Below, piece after piece: positions 27,481 through 37,093 of a DNA stretch of 64,000 nt (positions are counted from its first letter, which is position 1; every line of letters begins with the position of its first letter). The position numbers and the translations under genes are program-made. This stretch comes from Sphingomonas sp. NFR15 (GTDB lineage Bacteria > Pseudomonadota > Alphaproteobacteria > Sphingomonadales > Sphingomonadaceae), in NCBI RefSeq assembly GCF_900103265.1, contig NZ_FMWX01000005.1, positions 186,001 to 250,000 on the forward strand, in the 5' to 3' direction. Below the pieces are notes generated by a model that was not told where the DNA came from, ran no database searches, and saw nothing but the letters and a program-made list of their open reading frames with translations.

Positions 27481-28587
27481 ATGGAAAGCCCCATGACGAG
27501 CATGACCTTCGCCCGGCGCAGCACCGCCGACGACGCTGGCGTCCCTGCGCGCGCGCCGATCGACCGGAAGGCCGATGACAAGGCGATGTTGCGCGCCGCC
27601 GCCGAACTGACGCGGGATCTGCATACACCCAATCCGACGATCTACTGGGTGGATTTCCTCGCCTCGGCGGTGACGGGCTATGCCGCACTCGCGGTGGCGA
27701 TGCTGTGGGTGTCGCCCTGGGCGATCCTCGCCGGGGCCGTCGCCGCGCTCGCGCTCTATCGCGCCGGCAGCTTCATCCACGAGATCACCCATATGAAGCC
27801 GAGCGCGGTGCCCGGCTTCCGCCTGGGCTGGAACCTGCTGTTTGGCATTCCGATGATGGTGCCGTCCTTCATGTACGAAGGCGTGCACACCATCCACCAC
27901 ACCCGCACGCGCTATGGTACGGTCGAGGATCCCGAATATCTGCCGCTCGCGCTGATGAAGCCGTGGACCCTGCCGCTGTTCGTGCTGACCGCGCTGCTCG
28001 CCCCGATCGCTCTCGTCGTGCGCTATGCTGTGCTGGTGCCGCTCTCGCTGGTGATCCCGCAGGTGCGGACCTGGCTGGTCGAGCAGGCGTCGTCGCTGGC
28101 AATCAACCCCGCCTTCCGCCGCCGTCCCCCCGAGGGCGAGCTGCGCACCCGCTGGCTGTGGCTGGAGGGCGCGACCAGCGTCTGGGCGATCGCTTTGGTT
28201 GCTCTGGTGGCGAGCGGCGTGATTCCGCTGCGCGCCGCCGCGATCTTCCTCGGCATCTACGCCGTCTCGACGCTGCTCAACCAGATCCGCACCTTGGTCG
28301 CGCATTTGTGGGAGAATGAAGGCGAGCCGATGAGCGTCACCGCGCAATATCTCGACAGCGTCAACGTGCCGCCGCCAAGCTATCTGCCGTTCCTCTGGGC
28401 ACCGGTGGGCCTGCGCTACCACGCGCTCCACCACCTCGTGCCGAGCGTGCCGTATCACGCGCTGGGCGAGGCGCATCGCCGGCTCGTCGCGACGCTGGAC
28501 ACCGCCTCGCCCTATCACGACGGCAACCATCCCGGCCTCGCGCCGCTGGTCGCGCGGCTGGTGCGTAGCACGACCAGGCTTCGCTAG
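27481..28587 (+). CDS. Fatty acid desaturase family membrane protein
   Basis: 368 residues with several membrane segments and three histidine clusters of the di-iron desaturase fold: SFIHEITHMKPS, EGVHTIHHTRTRYG and YHALHHLVPSVPYHALGEAH. These bind two irons for O2-dependent C-H chemistry on lipids. Acyl chain, sphingoid base or carotenoid could be the substrate; the sequence does not decide. Start ATG 27481 has no obvious Shine-Dalgarno; MTSMTF twelve bases later is another option. Confidence 0.85.
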   Translation: MESPMTSMTFARRSTADDAGVPARAPIDRKADDKAMLRAAAELTRDLHTPNPTIYWVDFLASAVTGYAALAVAMLWVSPWAILAGAVAALALYRAGSFIHEITHMKPSAVPGFRLGWNLLFGIPMMVPSFMYEGVHTIHHTRTRYGTVEDPEYLPLALMKPWTLPLFVLTALLAPIALVVRYAVLVPLSLVIPQVRTWLVEQASSLAINPAFRRRPPEGELRTRWLWLEGATSVWAIALVALVASGVIPLRAAAIFLGIYAVSTLLNQIRTLVAHLWENEGEPMSVTAQYLDSVNVPPPSYLPFLWAPVGLRYHALHHLVPSVPYHALGEAHRRLVATLDTASPYHDGNHPGLAPLVARLVRSTTRLR

Positions 28588-28625
28588 ACGCGCGCTGACA
28601 TTCGCTCGACCGGCGGCGAACGCTG

Positions 28626-28925
28626 TCAGATGGCTTTGCCCGCGCCCACGTCGTAAAGTGTCAGCGCGCGGCCGCCGATCCCGAGCGTAGTGCCCGCCGC
28701 GCGCCATGCCGCGATGTGCGGTGTTCCGAAATGCGCGTCGAGCGCCGCGCGATCACGCCAGCGTTCGGTGATGTGGATCAGGCCGGGATCGAGCACGTCC
28801 TCGGCGAAGCGATATTCGAGGCAACCGTCCTCGGCGCGGGTGGCCGTGACCACAGCGGCGATCGCGTCGCGCGCGGCGGCGACGTTTTCGGCGGGCAGGC
28901 GGATCGTGCCGGCGATCAGTAGCAT
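28626..28925 (-). CDS. Antibiotic-biosynthesis-monooxygenase (ABM) domain protein
   Basis: 99 residues forming one dimeric alpha/beta-barrel module: MLLIAGTIRLPAENVAAARD, GCLEYRFAEDVLDPGLIHIT and ERWRDRAALDAHFGTPHIAA. Such small proteins act as cofactor-free monooxygenases, heme-binding enzymes or quinone-related enzymes. It starts 5 bases after the lptG stop with GAGGAG overlapping the lptG end, so it is the last gene of the lptF-lptG transcript. Confidence 0.88.
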   Translation of the reverse strand: MLLIAGTIRLPAENVAAARDAIAAVVTATRAEDGCLEYRFAEDVLDPGLIHITERWRDRAALDAHFGTPHIAAWRAAGTTLGIGGRALTLYDVGAGKAI

Positions 28926-28930
28926 GCGCG

Positions 28931-30022
28931 TCACTCCTCGGTGCGGATCAGCACGGTCTCGCCAATCATCAGGAACAGCAGGAACGCGCCCCACGCGGCG
29001 AGGAATGGCGGGTAGGCGCCGAGATTGCCCATCGCCAGCGCGAAATTGTCGGCGACGAAATACAGGAAGCCGAGTCCCATGCCGATCACCGCGCGGATGA
29101 ACAGCTTGCCCGATCGCGCGATGCCGAACGCGGCGACCGCGCCGAGCAGCGGCATCAGCATCGCGGACAGCGGCCCCGACAGCTTGTGCCAGAGCGTGCC
29201 TTCCAGCGAAGCGGTCGGCCGTCCGGCGGCGGCGAGGTCGGCGATCGCGGAGCGAAGATCGCTAAATGACAGCCCGTCCGCATCGACGCTCGACAGCGAG
29301 AATTGATCGGGGCGCACGCCGCGGCCGATCACGATCGAGCCGGCCTGTGTGACCTTGTCGGCGGCGAGATCGAACCGCGTCGCCGGCCAGATCCGCCAGC
29401 CGTCCCCCTCGCGCTTGCCATGCGGCGCCTTGGTGATCGTGCTGAGCGAGCCGCCCTCGCGATCGAACAGGGTCACGCCGCCCAGGATCGCCGCGTCGCC
29501 GCGCCCCTTGATCTGATCGACCTGGATGAGATCGTCGCCGTCACGCACCCATACGTCCGACCGGTCGCCCCGGTCGATCGGCAGCGGACCGTAATTGACC
29601 TTCTGCCACTGATCGAGCGTCGCGGTGGCGCGCGCGACAATGCGATCGTTGAAGCTGAACGACAGCAGCGCGACGCCGAAGCTCGCCACGATCAGCGGCG
29701 CGAGGATCTGGTGCGCCGACAAGCCCGACGCCTTGAGCGCGATGACCTCGCTGTTCTGGTTGAGCGTCGTCAGCGTGATGATCGCGCCGAGCAGCACCGA
29801 ATAGGGCAGGAAGGTCGAGATGATCTGCGGCACGCGCAGGCCGACATAATGCCAGATCTGCGCGTCGCCATTGCCGGCATAGGCAAGAATCTTGCCCGAT
29901 TCGGTGAGCAGGTCGAGCGATTGCAGCACCAGCACCAGCACGCCGAGGATGGCGAAGGTCCGGATCAGGAACATCCTCGCCATGTAGAACGCGACGGTGC
30001 GCGACGGGAACATCGCCGTCAT
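28931..30022 (-). CDS. lptG: Lipid (LPS) export ABC permease LptG
   Basis: 363 residues, YjgP/YjgQ family: three membrane helices at each end around a periplasmic beta-jellyroll. Visible: YMARMFLIRTFAILGVLVLV, the Q/N-rich coupling segment TLTTLNQNSEVIALKASGLS, and the C-terminal GTLWHKLSGPLSAMLMPLLG. Partner of LptF in the LptB2FG transporter that extracts lipid from the inner membrane. ATG overlaps the lptF stop (ATGA). Confidence 0.93.
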   Translation of the reverse strand: MTAMFPSRTVAFYMARMFLIRTFAILGVLVLVLQSLDLLTESGKILAYAGNGDAQIWHYVGLRVPQIISTFLPYSVLLGAIITLTTLNQNSEVIALKASGLSAHQILAPLIVASFGVALLSFSFNDRIVARATATLDQWQKVNYGPLPIDRGDRSDVWVRDGDDLIQVDQIKGRGDAAILGGVTLFDREGGSLSTITKAPHGKREGDGWRIWPATRFDLAADKVTQAGSIVIGRGVRPDQFSLSSVDADGLSFSDLRSAIADLAAAGRPTASLEGTLWHKLSGPLSAMLMPLLGAVAAFGIARSGKLFIRAVIGMGLGFLYFVADNFALAMGNLGAYPPFLAAWGAFLLFLMIGETVLIRTEE

Positions 30023-31215
30023 GCCCGCGCCTCCCGGCCGCGGCGCGGCAACAGCCGGCCGATCGCCTTGGCCGCCTTGGATGCGGCGCGTTCCAGCGCG
30101 CCGATCGGCTGCCCGCCGGGGACGAACGCGATCGTGTAGAACATCCACAGCACTAGGCTGGCGAACACGGCGAAGGGCACCCACAAGGCGATGATCGGGT
30201 CGATCCTGCCGAGACCGCCGACCGCCATGCCGTATTCATTCACCTTATGATACGCCACGATCATGATGATGCCGAGGAACACGCCGATCGCCGAGGACGA
30301 TCGCTTCGGCGGCACGCCGAGCGCGAGGCCGAGCATCGGCAACAGGAACATCGTACAGACCTCGACGATGCGGAAGTGGAATGCGGCGCGGCTCGTGTCG
30401 CGGGTTTCCTTGTCGGCATGGCGGTCGTGGCCAAGCCGCGCGAGCGTCGGCAACGTCATCTCCAGGTTGCTGCTGCCCTGGGTGCGGAAGCTCTCGTATT
30501 TGGGCAGCGCGATCGGCAGGTCGTGCGAGGTGAAGGTCAGCACGCGCGGCGTCGCGAAATTGGGCGCCTTGTTGACGAGCGTGCCCTTGGTCAGCCGGAA
30601 GATGATCTCGTCCGGGTTGTCGGTGGCGAGGAACTGCCCGCTCTGCGCGGTCACGGCGTACCAGTCGCCCTTCTTGTCGGCGTATTGCACGAAGATGCCC
30701 GAGAGCTTGCGGCCGTTGTCGCGGCTGTGCTCGATCCGCACCGTGCCGCCGTTGGGGAAGTGGGTGAACTCGCCGACCTTGATCGAGGCGCCGAGCGCGC
30801 CGGTGCGCAGCTCGAAGCGCAGCTTCTCATAGGAATAGCGCGCATCCGGCTGGATGAAGCCCACGATCGCGAGATTCACCGCCGCCAGCGCCGCCGCGTA
30901 CAGGAAGGGCACGTAGAGCAGACGCGGATAGCTCATGCCGACCGCGCGCATCACGTCGAGCTCGGACGACGTGGCGAGCCGCCGGAAGGCGAGCAGCACG
31001 CCGAGCAGCAGCCCGATCGGAATGCCGAGCCCGAGATATTCGGGCAGCAGGTTGGCGAGCATCCGCCACACCACGCTGATCGGCCCGCCCTCGGTCGCGA
31101 CGAAATCGAACAGGCGCAGCATCCGGTCGAGCACCAGCAGCATCGCCGAGATGACCAGGGTCGAGAACAGCGGCACCGCGATCAGCCGGGCCATGTAACG
31201 GTCGATGGACTTCAT
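30019..31215 (-). CDS. lptF: Lipid (LPS) export ABC permease LptF
   Basis: 398 residues of the same family: MKSIDRYMARLIAVPLFSTL, then LLAFRRLATSSELDVMRAVG (coupling helix), a jellyroll domain and the C-terminal EVCTMFLLPMLGLALGVPPK. Start is ATG 31215; the frame upstream belongs to the gap before the histidine kinase. In Sphingomonas, where glycosphingolipids replace LPS, the cargo may differ from that of E. coli. Confidence 0.93.
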   Translation of the reverse strand: MKSIDRYMARLIAVPLFSTLVISAMLLVLDRMLRLFDFVATEGGPISVVWRMLANLLPEYLGLGIPIGLLLGVLLAFRRLATSSELDVMRAVGMSYPRLLYVPFLYAAALAAVNLAIVGFIQPDARYSYEKLRFELRTGALGASIKVGEFTHFPNGGTVRIEHSRDNGRKLSGIFVQYADKKGDWYAVTAQSGQFLATDNPDEIIFRLTKGTLVNKAPNFATPRVLTFTSHDLPIALPKYESFRTQGSSNLEMTLPTLARLGHDRHADKETRDTSRAAFHFRIVEVCTMFLLPMLGLALGVPPKRSSSAIGVFLGIIMIVAYHKVNEYGMAVGGLGRIDPIIALWVPFAVFASLVLWMFYTIAFVPGGQPIGALERAASKAAKAIGRLLPRRGREARA

Positions 31216-31312
31216 GGGCGGGCTTTGGCGGCCTTCTGCTTGGGGCGGTCTGGGGAGTGGGAGACCGAAGCGCGGGCTATATCGGCCTATACCGCCCGCG
31301 TCAGCTACGAAA

Positions 31313-33274
31313 TCATTCCGCGGCGATGTGGTCCTCGATGCCGCCCGGCGTAGCGGCCGCATCGTGAATCGCGGCTTCCAGCCCGGCGATGGTGAACGGC
31401 TTGCGCAGCACGACATGGCCGCCGAACTCGGCCTCGGCGGCGTCGCCGGCAAAGCCCGTGACGAACAGCACGGCAAGATCGGGCCGGCGCAGCAACAGCG
31501 TGGCGACCATCTCCGGCCCGGTCTGGCCCGGCATCAGCACGTCGGAAATCACCATGCTCACGCCAGGGTTGGCGGCGAGCAATGCCGGCGCGGCGAGGGG
31601 GTCGCCGCAGGCTATCGCGCGGTGGCCGAGTTCCTCCAGCGCGACCATCGTCGCGGCGAGCACGCGCGGATCGTCCTCGACGACCAGGATGTCGCGCGCG
31701 GCGGGCGTCATGCCGACAGGGAGCGCGGGGGCGGGCGGGGCGGGTGCGGCCGCGTCGGCATGACGCGGCAGGTACAGCGTCACCGTGGTTCCTTCGCCCG
31801 GTGCCGAGCGCAAAACGACCTCGCCCTCCGCTTGGCGAACGAAGCTGAACACCTGGCTCAAGCCGAGGCCGGTGCCCTTGCCGACCGGCTTGGTGGTGAA
31901 GAACGGCTCGAACACGCGCTCCATCACCTCGGGCGTCATGCCGCTGCCGGTATCGGAGACAGCGATGCTGACATATTCGCCCGCCGGACACGCGCCCACC
32001 GCGCCCTGCGACAGCGCGGTGCCCGCCGTGGTGATCGTGAGCTGGCCGCGCCCGTCCATCGCGTCTCGCGCGTTGACGGCGAGATTGAGGATGACGTTTT
32101 CGAGCTGGTGCTTGTCGATCCGCGTATGCCAGCCGCTGCCCGCATCGCGCACCGTCACCGTGATGGTGTCGCCCAGCGTGCGGTCGAGCAGGTCCGACAT
32201 GCCCGCGACCAGCGCGCCCGGCTCGATCGGCTCGGTGTTCAGCGCGTCTTCGCGCGAGAAGGCGAGCAGCCGCCGGGTCAGTTCGGCGGCGCGTTTCGCG
32301 CCCTCGGTCGCGCTGTCGATATGGCGGTTGGCGGCGGCCGGATCGAGCGCGATCTGCCGTCGCGCCAGTTCGAGCCCGCCGAGCACCACTGCGAGCATAT
32401 TGTTGAAATCGTGCGCGATGCCGCCGGTGAGCTGGCCGATCGCCTCCATTTTCTGAATCTGGCGGAGTTGCGCTTCCTGCGCGCGGAGTTCGGCGGCCGC
32501 GGCGGCGACGGCGGCGCTCAGGTCTTCGGCGCGCGCGCGTTCGGCGGCGGTCTCGGCATGCGCGATCGCTTCGGAACGCAGCGCCTGCACCATCATCCAG
32601 CCGAGCAGGATCGCGCCGATGACGATCAACACACCGAACACCGCCAGCACTTTCGCGACATCGTTCGAATGCGCGACCGCCGCGATCGCGCCGGCGGTGC
32701 GCCGGTCGAGCAGCGCATGTTCCCGCGCCGAAATCTCGTTCAGCAGCGCGTTGATCCGGGCGAGGCGGGGCGAGGTGCCGGCACGGTAATATAGATCGAG
32801 CGCCTGCGTGTTCTTCTTGTAGCGTGTGCTCAGCGCGATCAGTTCGAGTTCGGCGCCGCGCGCATCATATGCCTGGGCGAGGTCGGCGATCGCGCGCGCC
32901 TGTTCGGGGTTGTCGGCGGTGTCGCGCCGAAGCTTGTCGATCTGCGAACCGGCGATCTGCCATCGCTCCGCATAGCGCGCGCCGAGCACGCGGTCGCCGC
33001 TTATGACGTAGCGGCCGAGCGCCGCCTCCGCGTCGGCGATCGTGCCCGCGAGCGTCCGCGTGAGGATCATCACCTCATAGCTATGCCGCTCGCGCTGCTG
33101 CGCTTCGTCGCGCTGGCGGTTGGCGCCCGACAGCGTGAGAATCAGTGCGATGAGCACGGACACGCCCAACAGCGCCATCATGCCCAGCATGATGGTCCGC
33201 CATACCGCGCCGAAGGTGTGCTCCGCCCCCCGTTCCGCCGCCGCGTCGCCCTCGGTCCCGCTCATGGCGGTCAT
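31313..33274 (-). CDS. Hybrid sensor histidine kinase (CHASE3-like, HisKA, HATPase, receiver)
   Basis: 653 residues. TM1 about 27-49, extracytoplasmic helical CHASE3-like region 50-205, TM2 about 206-230, coiled coil, HisKA with phospho-acceptor His288 (GGIAHDFNNMLAVV), HATPase with NLAVNARDAMDG, VSDTGSGM and GKGTGLGLSQV, and a receiver domain from about 528 (ILVVEDDPRVL, acceptor Asp578 in ISDVLMPGQTG). The signal is unknown. The gene lies 41 bases behind the serine palmitoyltransferase gene and just before lptF, all on one strand, so it may be co-transcribed with the envelope-lipid genes. Confidence 0.93.
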   Translation of the reverse strand: MTAMSGTEGDAAAERGAEHTFGAVWRTIMLGMMALLGVSVLIALILTLSGANRQRDEAQQRERHSYEVMILTRTLAGTIADAEAALGRYVISGDRVLGARYAERWQIAGSQIDKLRRDTADNPEQARAIADLAQAYDARGAELELIALSTRYKKNTQALDLYYRAGTSPRLARINALLNEISAREHALLDRRTAGAIAAVAHSNDVAKVLAVFGVLIVIGAILLGWMMVQALRSEAIAHAETAAERARAEDLSAAVAAAAAELRAQEAQLRQIQKMEAIGQLTGGIAHDFNNMLAVVLGGLELARRQIALDPAAANRHIDSATEGAKRAAELTRRLLAFSREDALNTEPIEPGALVAGMSDLLDRTLGDTITVTVRDAGSGWHTRIDKHQLENVILNLAVNARDAMDGRGQLTITTAGTALSQGAVGACPAGEYVSIAVSDTGSGMTPEVMERVFEPFFTTKPVGKGTGLGLSQVFSFVRQAEGEVVLRSAPGEGTTVTLYLPRHADAAAPAPPAPALPVGMTPAARDILVVEDDPRVLAATMVALEELGHRAIACGDPLAAPALLAANPGVSMVISDVLMPGQTGPEMVATLLLRRPDLAVLFVTGFAGDAAEAEFGGHVVLRKPFTIAGLEAAIHDAAATPGGIEDHIAAE

Positions 33275-33315
33275 GTTACTATGGCGCGGAAATCGAGGAA
33301 AGGCGCGACGTTCCG

Positions 33316-34587
33316 TTAATCGATCGCGCCCACCGCTTGACCCGACGCCTTGAACATGGCGAGGATCGTCTCGACCTGCTCGGCGCTATGCTCCGCACAC
33401 AGCGAGCAGCGCAGCAGATACGTACCGGCCGGCGTTGCGGGCGGCCGCGCCATGTTGACGTACAGGCCACCCTCGAGCAGCGACTGCCATAGGGCGACCG
33501 CCTGGGTCTGATCCTTGAGGATCACCGCGATGATCGCCGATTGCGGCGTCTCGGTGCCGAGCGTGTAGCCCATGTCCTTGAGCCCGCCGTGGAGCCGCTT
33601 CGAATTCGCCCACAGATGCGCGCGCTTCTCGCCGGCGTGCATCAGCTTGCGGATCGAGGTCGCCGCGGTCGCCACCACCGAGGGCGGAAGCGAGGCGGTG
33701 AAGACATAGGGGCGGCACACCAGCCGCATCACATCGAACTTGGGATGGTTCGACACGCAGAACCCGCCGACCGTGCCGACCGACTTGGAGAAGGTGCCGA
33801 CGACGAAATCCACCTGATCCTCGACGCCCTGTTCCTCGTACACGCCGCGCCCGTTGGGGCCGAAGAAGCCCATGCCGTGCGCCTCGTCGACCAGCACCAT
33901 CGCGCCGTGCTTCTTGGCGACCGCGACCATTTCGGGCAGCGGCGCGATATCGCCAAGCATCGAATAGACGCCTTCGAGAACGACGAGCTTGCCCGGCTCC
34001 TTGGGCAGCCGGCCGAGCCTTTTGTCGAGATCCTCGACCGAATTGTGACGGAAGCGGACGATCTCGGCATTGCCGAGCGCGCAGCCATCGTAGATCGAGG
34101 CGTGGCTGTCTGCGTCGAGGATGACATATTCGCCCTTGCCGGCGAGCGTCGAGATCATGCCGAGATTGGCCTGATATCCGGTCGAGAACACCATCGCGTG
34201 GGATGTGCCGTAAAACTCCTTGAGCGCCTCCTCGCAATCCTTGTGCGGCGAATAGGTGCCGTTGAGCACGCGGCTGCCTGTGGTGCCCGATCCGAACGCG
34301 TCGAGCGCGTCCTTGCCGGCACGCACGACGTCCGGATCGAACGTCATGCCCATGTAATTGTAGGTTCCGAGCAGGATCGTCTCCTTGCCCTTGATGACCG
34401 CGAGCGTGGGCGATTTCACCTCGTCCATCACGATCGCGAACGGATCGCGCACGCCAGTCGCCATCAGCGCCTCGCGTTCGGCGATCAGCGCGTCGAACTT
34501 GGTGAACAGGTCGCGTTCCGGCGCAACCTCGGCGGGCGAGGCGGGCAGGGCGTCGGCGGTGGCAGCGGCTTCGGTCATGTCATTCAT
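33316..34587 (-). CDS. spt: Serine palmitoyltransferase (sphingolipid synthesis)
   Basis: PLP-dependent alpha-oxoamine synthase that condenses L-serine with an acyl thioester to 3-ketosphinganine, the first step of sphingolipid synthesis. 423 residues. The residues known from the S. paucimobilis enzyme (His159, Asp231, His234, Lys265) are all present with an offset of +3: His162 ([11 protein letters not shown]), Asp234 and His237 ([13 protein letters not shown]), Lys268 ([12 protein letters not shown]). Soluble; no membrane helix. Preceded on the same strand by an acyl carrier protein and a reductase. This gene is the strongest taxonomic marker of the window. Confidence 0.96.
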   Translation of the reverse strand: MNDMTEAAATADALPASPAEVAPERDLFTKFDALIAEREALMATGVRDPFAIVMDEVKSPTLAVIKGKETILLGTYNYMGMTFDPDVVRAGKDALDAFGSGTTGSRVLNGTYSPHKDCEEALKEFYGTSHAMVFSTGYQANLGMISTLAGKGEYVILDADSHASIYDGCALGNAEIVRFRHNSVEDLDKRLGRLPKEPGKLVVLEGVYSMLGDIAPLPEMVAVAKKHGAMVLVDEAHGMGFFGPNGRGVYEEQGVEDQVDFVVGTFSKSVGTVGGFCVSNHPKFDVMRLVCRPYVFTASLPPSVVATAATSIRKLMHAGEKRAHLWANSKRLHGGLKDMGYTLGTETPQSAIIAVILKDQTQAVALWQSLLEGGLYVNMARPPATPAGTYLLRCSLCAEHSAEQVETILAMFKASGQAVGAID

Positions 34588-34594
34588 TCCTAGA

Positions 34595-34630
34595 CCGTTC
34601 GCGTCCCTCGACTTCGCTCGGGACGAACGG
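34595..34630. repeat. Palindromic repeat (family A, short form)
   Basis: CCGTTCGCGTCCCTCGACTT...CTCGGGACGAACGG, sitting in the 52-base gap between acp and spt. Arms match the outer part of family A. Confidence 0.75.
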
Positions 34631-34639
34631 AGGTTGGGA

Positions 34640-34882
34640 TCAGGCCTTGAGGCTCATCACGGCATCGACGAGCTGGCCGATCGTTTCGATCTCGGCCTGC
34701 ATGTTCATGGTGATGATGATGTCGAACTCGTCCTCGATCGCGGCGACGAAATCCATCACCGTCAAGCTGTCCCACTCGAGATCGCCTTGGAAGGTGGTCG
34801 CCTCGGTCAGCGCGACCTGCTTCTTGTTGAACGGTTCGATCTGGCGGGTAACGGTTTCGAAAACGGTGGCGCGGTCGCTCAT
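34640..34882 (-). CDS. Acyl carrier protein of the sphingolipid cluster
   Basis: 80 residues. The phosphopantetheine site is Ser39 in GDLEWDSLTVMDFVAAIE, and the domain ends MQAEIETIGQLVDAV. It lies directly upstream of serine palmitoyltransferase. In Caulobacter and relatives a dedicated ACP next to spt is needed for ceramide synthesis, so this ACP probably supplies the acyl thioester. Start ATG 34882. Confidence 0.9.
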   Translation of the reverse strand: MSDRATVFETVTRQIEPFNKKQVALTEATTFQGDLEWDSLTVMDFVAAIEDEFDIIITMNMQAEIETIGQLVDAVMSLKA

Positions 34883-34947
34883 GGAAATCCTTCGGGAGTG
34901 GGGCCGCACGATCGTTGCCAAGCAAATGCGGCGGCATTCGGACGATT

Positions 34948-35853
34948 CTATAGCAGGCTGTGGTCGCGATACCATGCCGCCGTCGCGGCGAGACCTTCCT
35001 CGGTCGGAATTTGTGCGCGCCACAGCGCGGGATCGGGCGCGCGGGCCGGATCGATCGTCCAGTCGGAATGGCAGAAATAGCCGACCCGGTCGCGGGTGAG
35101 CTTGGCCTTGTCGCCACGCATCAGCCGGTCGATGCGCGCGGCGGCGAGCATCACCGGCTTGGGCAGGTCGATCGCCAGAACGCGACGGCCGACCGCCGCG
35201 CCGATCGCGCGCGCGAACGCGCGGTGCGTCCAGCCGCCGGGGCGGCCGTCATCGGCTTCGTAGAGGACCGGGCCTGGGTTAGTCGCGACCACCGCGAGCA
35301 GCAGCCGGGCGAGATCGTCGACATGGATCACCGCGAGCTTGCCGGGCGGCGGCAGCAGCGCGAGCCCGTGCTTGGCCGCGCGGAACATATCGAGCCAGTC
35401 GGTGTCGCCGGGGCCGAACACGCCGGAGGGGCGCACCATCGTCCAGTCGAGACCGGAGGCGGCGACCACCTCCTCCGCGCCGTGCTTCGACCAGCCGTAG
35501 GTGGAAAGCGCCGGCTCGCGCGCGGCGAGCGAGGAGACGTGGACGAAGCGGCGCACGCCGGCTGCGCGCGCGGCATCCACCACCGCCTGCGTGCCGGTGA
35601 TGTTGCCTGCGATAAATCCCGCCCGCGTCGGCGTGTTGACGACCCCGGCTACGTGGATGACGACATCCGCGCCGGCGACTATCTCGGCGAGCGCCGGCGC
35701 ATCGTCGAGCGCGCCGGCGATCCAGGTCACGCCGTCGCGCGGCGGCTGCGTGCGGCGGGTGAGCGCGCGGACCTGATAGCCGGCGGCGAGCGCCTGTGCG
35801 ATCAGCCGCTTGCCGACGAAGCCGGTGCCGCCGGTGATGGCGAGCGTGGTCAT
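34948..35853 (-). CDS. NAD-dependent epimerase/reductase, probable ceramide reductase (CerR-like)
   Basis: 301-residue extended short-chain dehydrogenase: Rossmann motif LAITGGTGFVGKRLIAQALA, VIHVAGVVNTPTRAGF, the catalytic Tyr-Lys in ALSTYGWSKHGAEEVV and VRPSGVFGPGDTDWLDMF. In Caulobacter an epimerase-like protein next to spt and acp (CerR) reduces oxidised ceramide; the identical neighbourhood here supports the same role. The direct evidence is only SDR family plus context. Follows proB on the same strand. Confidence 0.82.
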   Translation of the reverse strand: MTTLAITGGTGFVGKRLIAQALAAGYQVRALTRRTQPPRDGVTWIAGALDDAPALAEIVAGADVVIHVAGVVNTPTRAGFIAGNITGTQAVVDAARAAGVRRFVHVSSLAAREPALSTYGWSKHGAEEVVAASGLDWTMVRPSGVFGPGDTDWLDMFRAAKHGLALLPPPGKLAVIHVDDLARLLLAVVATNPGPVLYEADDGRPGGWTHRAFARAIGAAVGRRVLAIDLPKPVMLAAARIDRLMRGDKAKLTRDRVGYFCHSDWTIDPARAPDPALWRAQIPTEEGLAATAAWYRDHSLL

Positions 35854-35900
35854 TGCGAGGGGTTCCTGGGGAACGCTGCGGTCGCGTCTCGCGCGGTGCC

Positions 35901-35921
35901 GCTCCCTTCCAGGGAGGGGAG
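35901..35921. repeat. Palindromic repeat (family C, short form)
   Basis: GCTCCCTTCCAGGGAGGGGA, a hairpin in the gap between proB and the reductase gene; same ends as at 16639 and 20731. Confidence 0.6.
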
Positions 35922-35944
35922 CAGGTTGCGTGCGTGGCGGACGC

Positions 35945-37051
35945 TCACAACAGCGCCATGTGGTTGCGATGGACCAGCGCGGCGCGGGGCGCGTAGCCGA
36001 GGATGTCGGCAAGTTCGCCGCTGCGCTTGCCGGTGATCCGTTCCGCCTCGTCGGCATCATATTCGGCGAGTCCGCGCGCCAGCGTGCGGCCGTCGTCCGC
36101 GCAGATCGTGACGAGGTCGCCGCGCCGGAAACCGCCCTCGACGCGGGTCGCCCCCGCTGCGAGCAGGCTCGCGCCGCTGCGCAGCGCGGTGGCGGCGCCG
36201 GCATCGACGTGGATCGTGCCGCGCGCGGTCAGCCCGCCCGCCAGCCATGCCTTGCGCGCGGGCGCGGATTTCTCGGCGACGAACAGCGTGTGGCGCGCCG
36301 CCGTCGAGAGCGGCTGCTCGATCCGGCCGCTCGCGATCGCGAGGTTCGCGCCCGCCGCATTGGCGATGCGCGCGGCGGCGATCTTCGAGACCATCCCGCC
36401 CGACCCCATGCCCGAGGCGGAGCCGCGATCCGCCATCGCCTCGATGCGCGCGTCGATCCGCTCGACGCGCGCGATGTGCGCCGCGCCGGGCAGGGCGGGG
36501 TTGCGATCGTACAGTCCGTCGATGTCGGAGAGCAGCACGACGCCCTGCGCGCCCGCCGCCTGCGCGACGCGCGCGGCGAGGCGGTCGTTGTCACCGAAGC
36601 GGATTTCCGCCGTCGCGACGCTGTCATTCTCGTTGAGCACCGGCACCACGCCGAGGCCGAGCAGCCGGTCGAGCGTGGCGGCGGCGTTGAGATAGCGGCG
36701 ACGGTCCTCGAGATCGTCGAGCGTGACGAGGATCTGCGCTGCGGTCAGCCCCTCCGCGCCGAGCGTTTCCGCCCACATTTGGCTGAGCGCGATCTGCCCG
36801 GTCGCAGCGGCGGCCTGCGCATCCTCGAGGTTGGCGCGCCCGCCCTTGGGCAACCCGAGCCGCCGCGCGCCGAGCGCGATCGCGCCCGACGACACCACCG
36901 CGACCTGTTGCCCGGCGCGGGCACGTTCGGCGATGTCGGCGACGATCCCGGCGAGCCACGCACGCCGCACGCCGCCGTCGGGATCGACGAGCAGCGCCGA
37001 GCCGATCTTGACGATCAGGCGCGGGCAGGTGGCGGGCGGAAACAGATGCAT
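35945..37051 (-). CDS. proB: Glutamate 5-kinase ProB
   Basis: First enzyme of proline synthesis. 368 residues: amino-acid kinase domain (RLIVKIGSALLVDPDGGVRR, VAVVSSGAIALGARRLGL, VPVLNENDSVATAEIRFGDN, VLLSDIDGLYDRNP, GMGSGGMVSKIAAARIA) and a C-terminal PUA domain from about residue 275. Belongs to the conserved rplU-rpmA-obgE-proB gene string. Confidence 0.96.
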   Translation of the reverse strand: MHLFPPATCPRLIVKIGSALLVDPDGGVRRAWLAGIVADIAERARAGQQVAVVSSGAIALGARRLGLPKGGRANLEDAQAAAATGQIALSQMWAETLGAEGLTAAQILVTLDDLEDRRRYLNAAATLDRLLGLGVVPVLNENDSVATAEIRFGDNDRLAARVAQAAGAQGVVLLSDIDGLYDRNPALPGAAHIARVERIDARIEAMADRGSASGMGSGGMVSKIAAARIANAAGANLAIASGRIEQPLSTAARHTLFVAEKSAPARKAWLAGGLTARGTIHVDAGAATALRSGASLLAAGATRVEGGFRRGDLVTICADDGRTLARGLAEYDADEAERITGKRSGELADILGYAPRAALVHRNHMALL

Positions 37052-37093
37052 CGGGGCGGCGCTTAGCGCGGGGCGGGCGATCCGCCAACCAAA

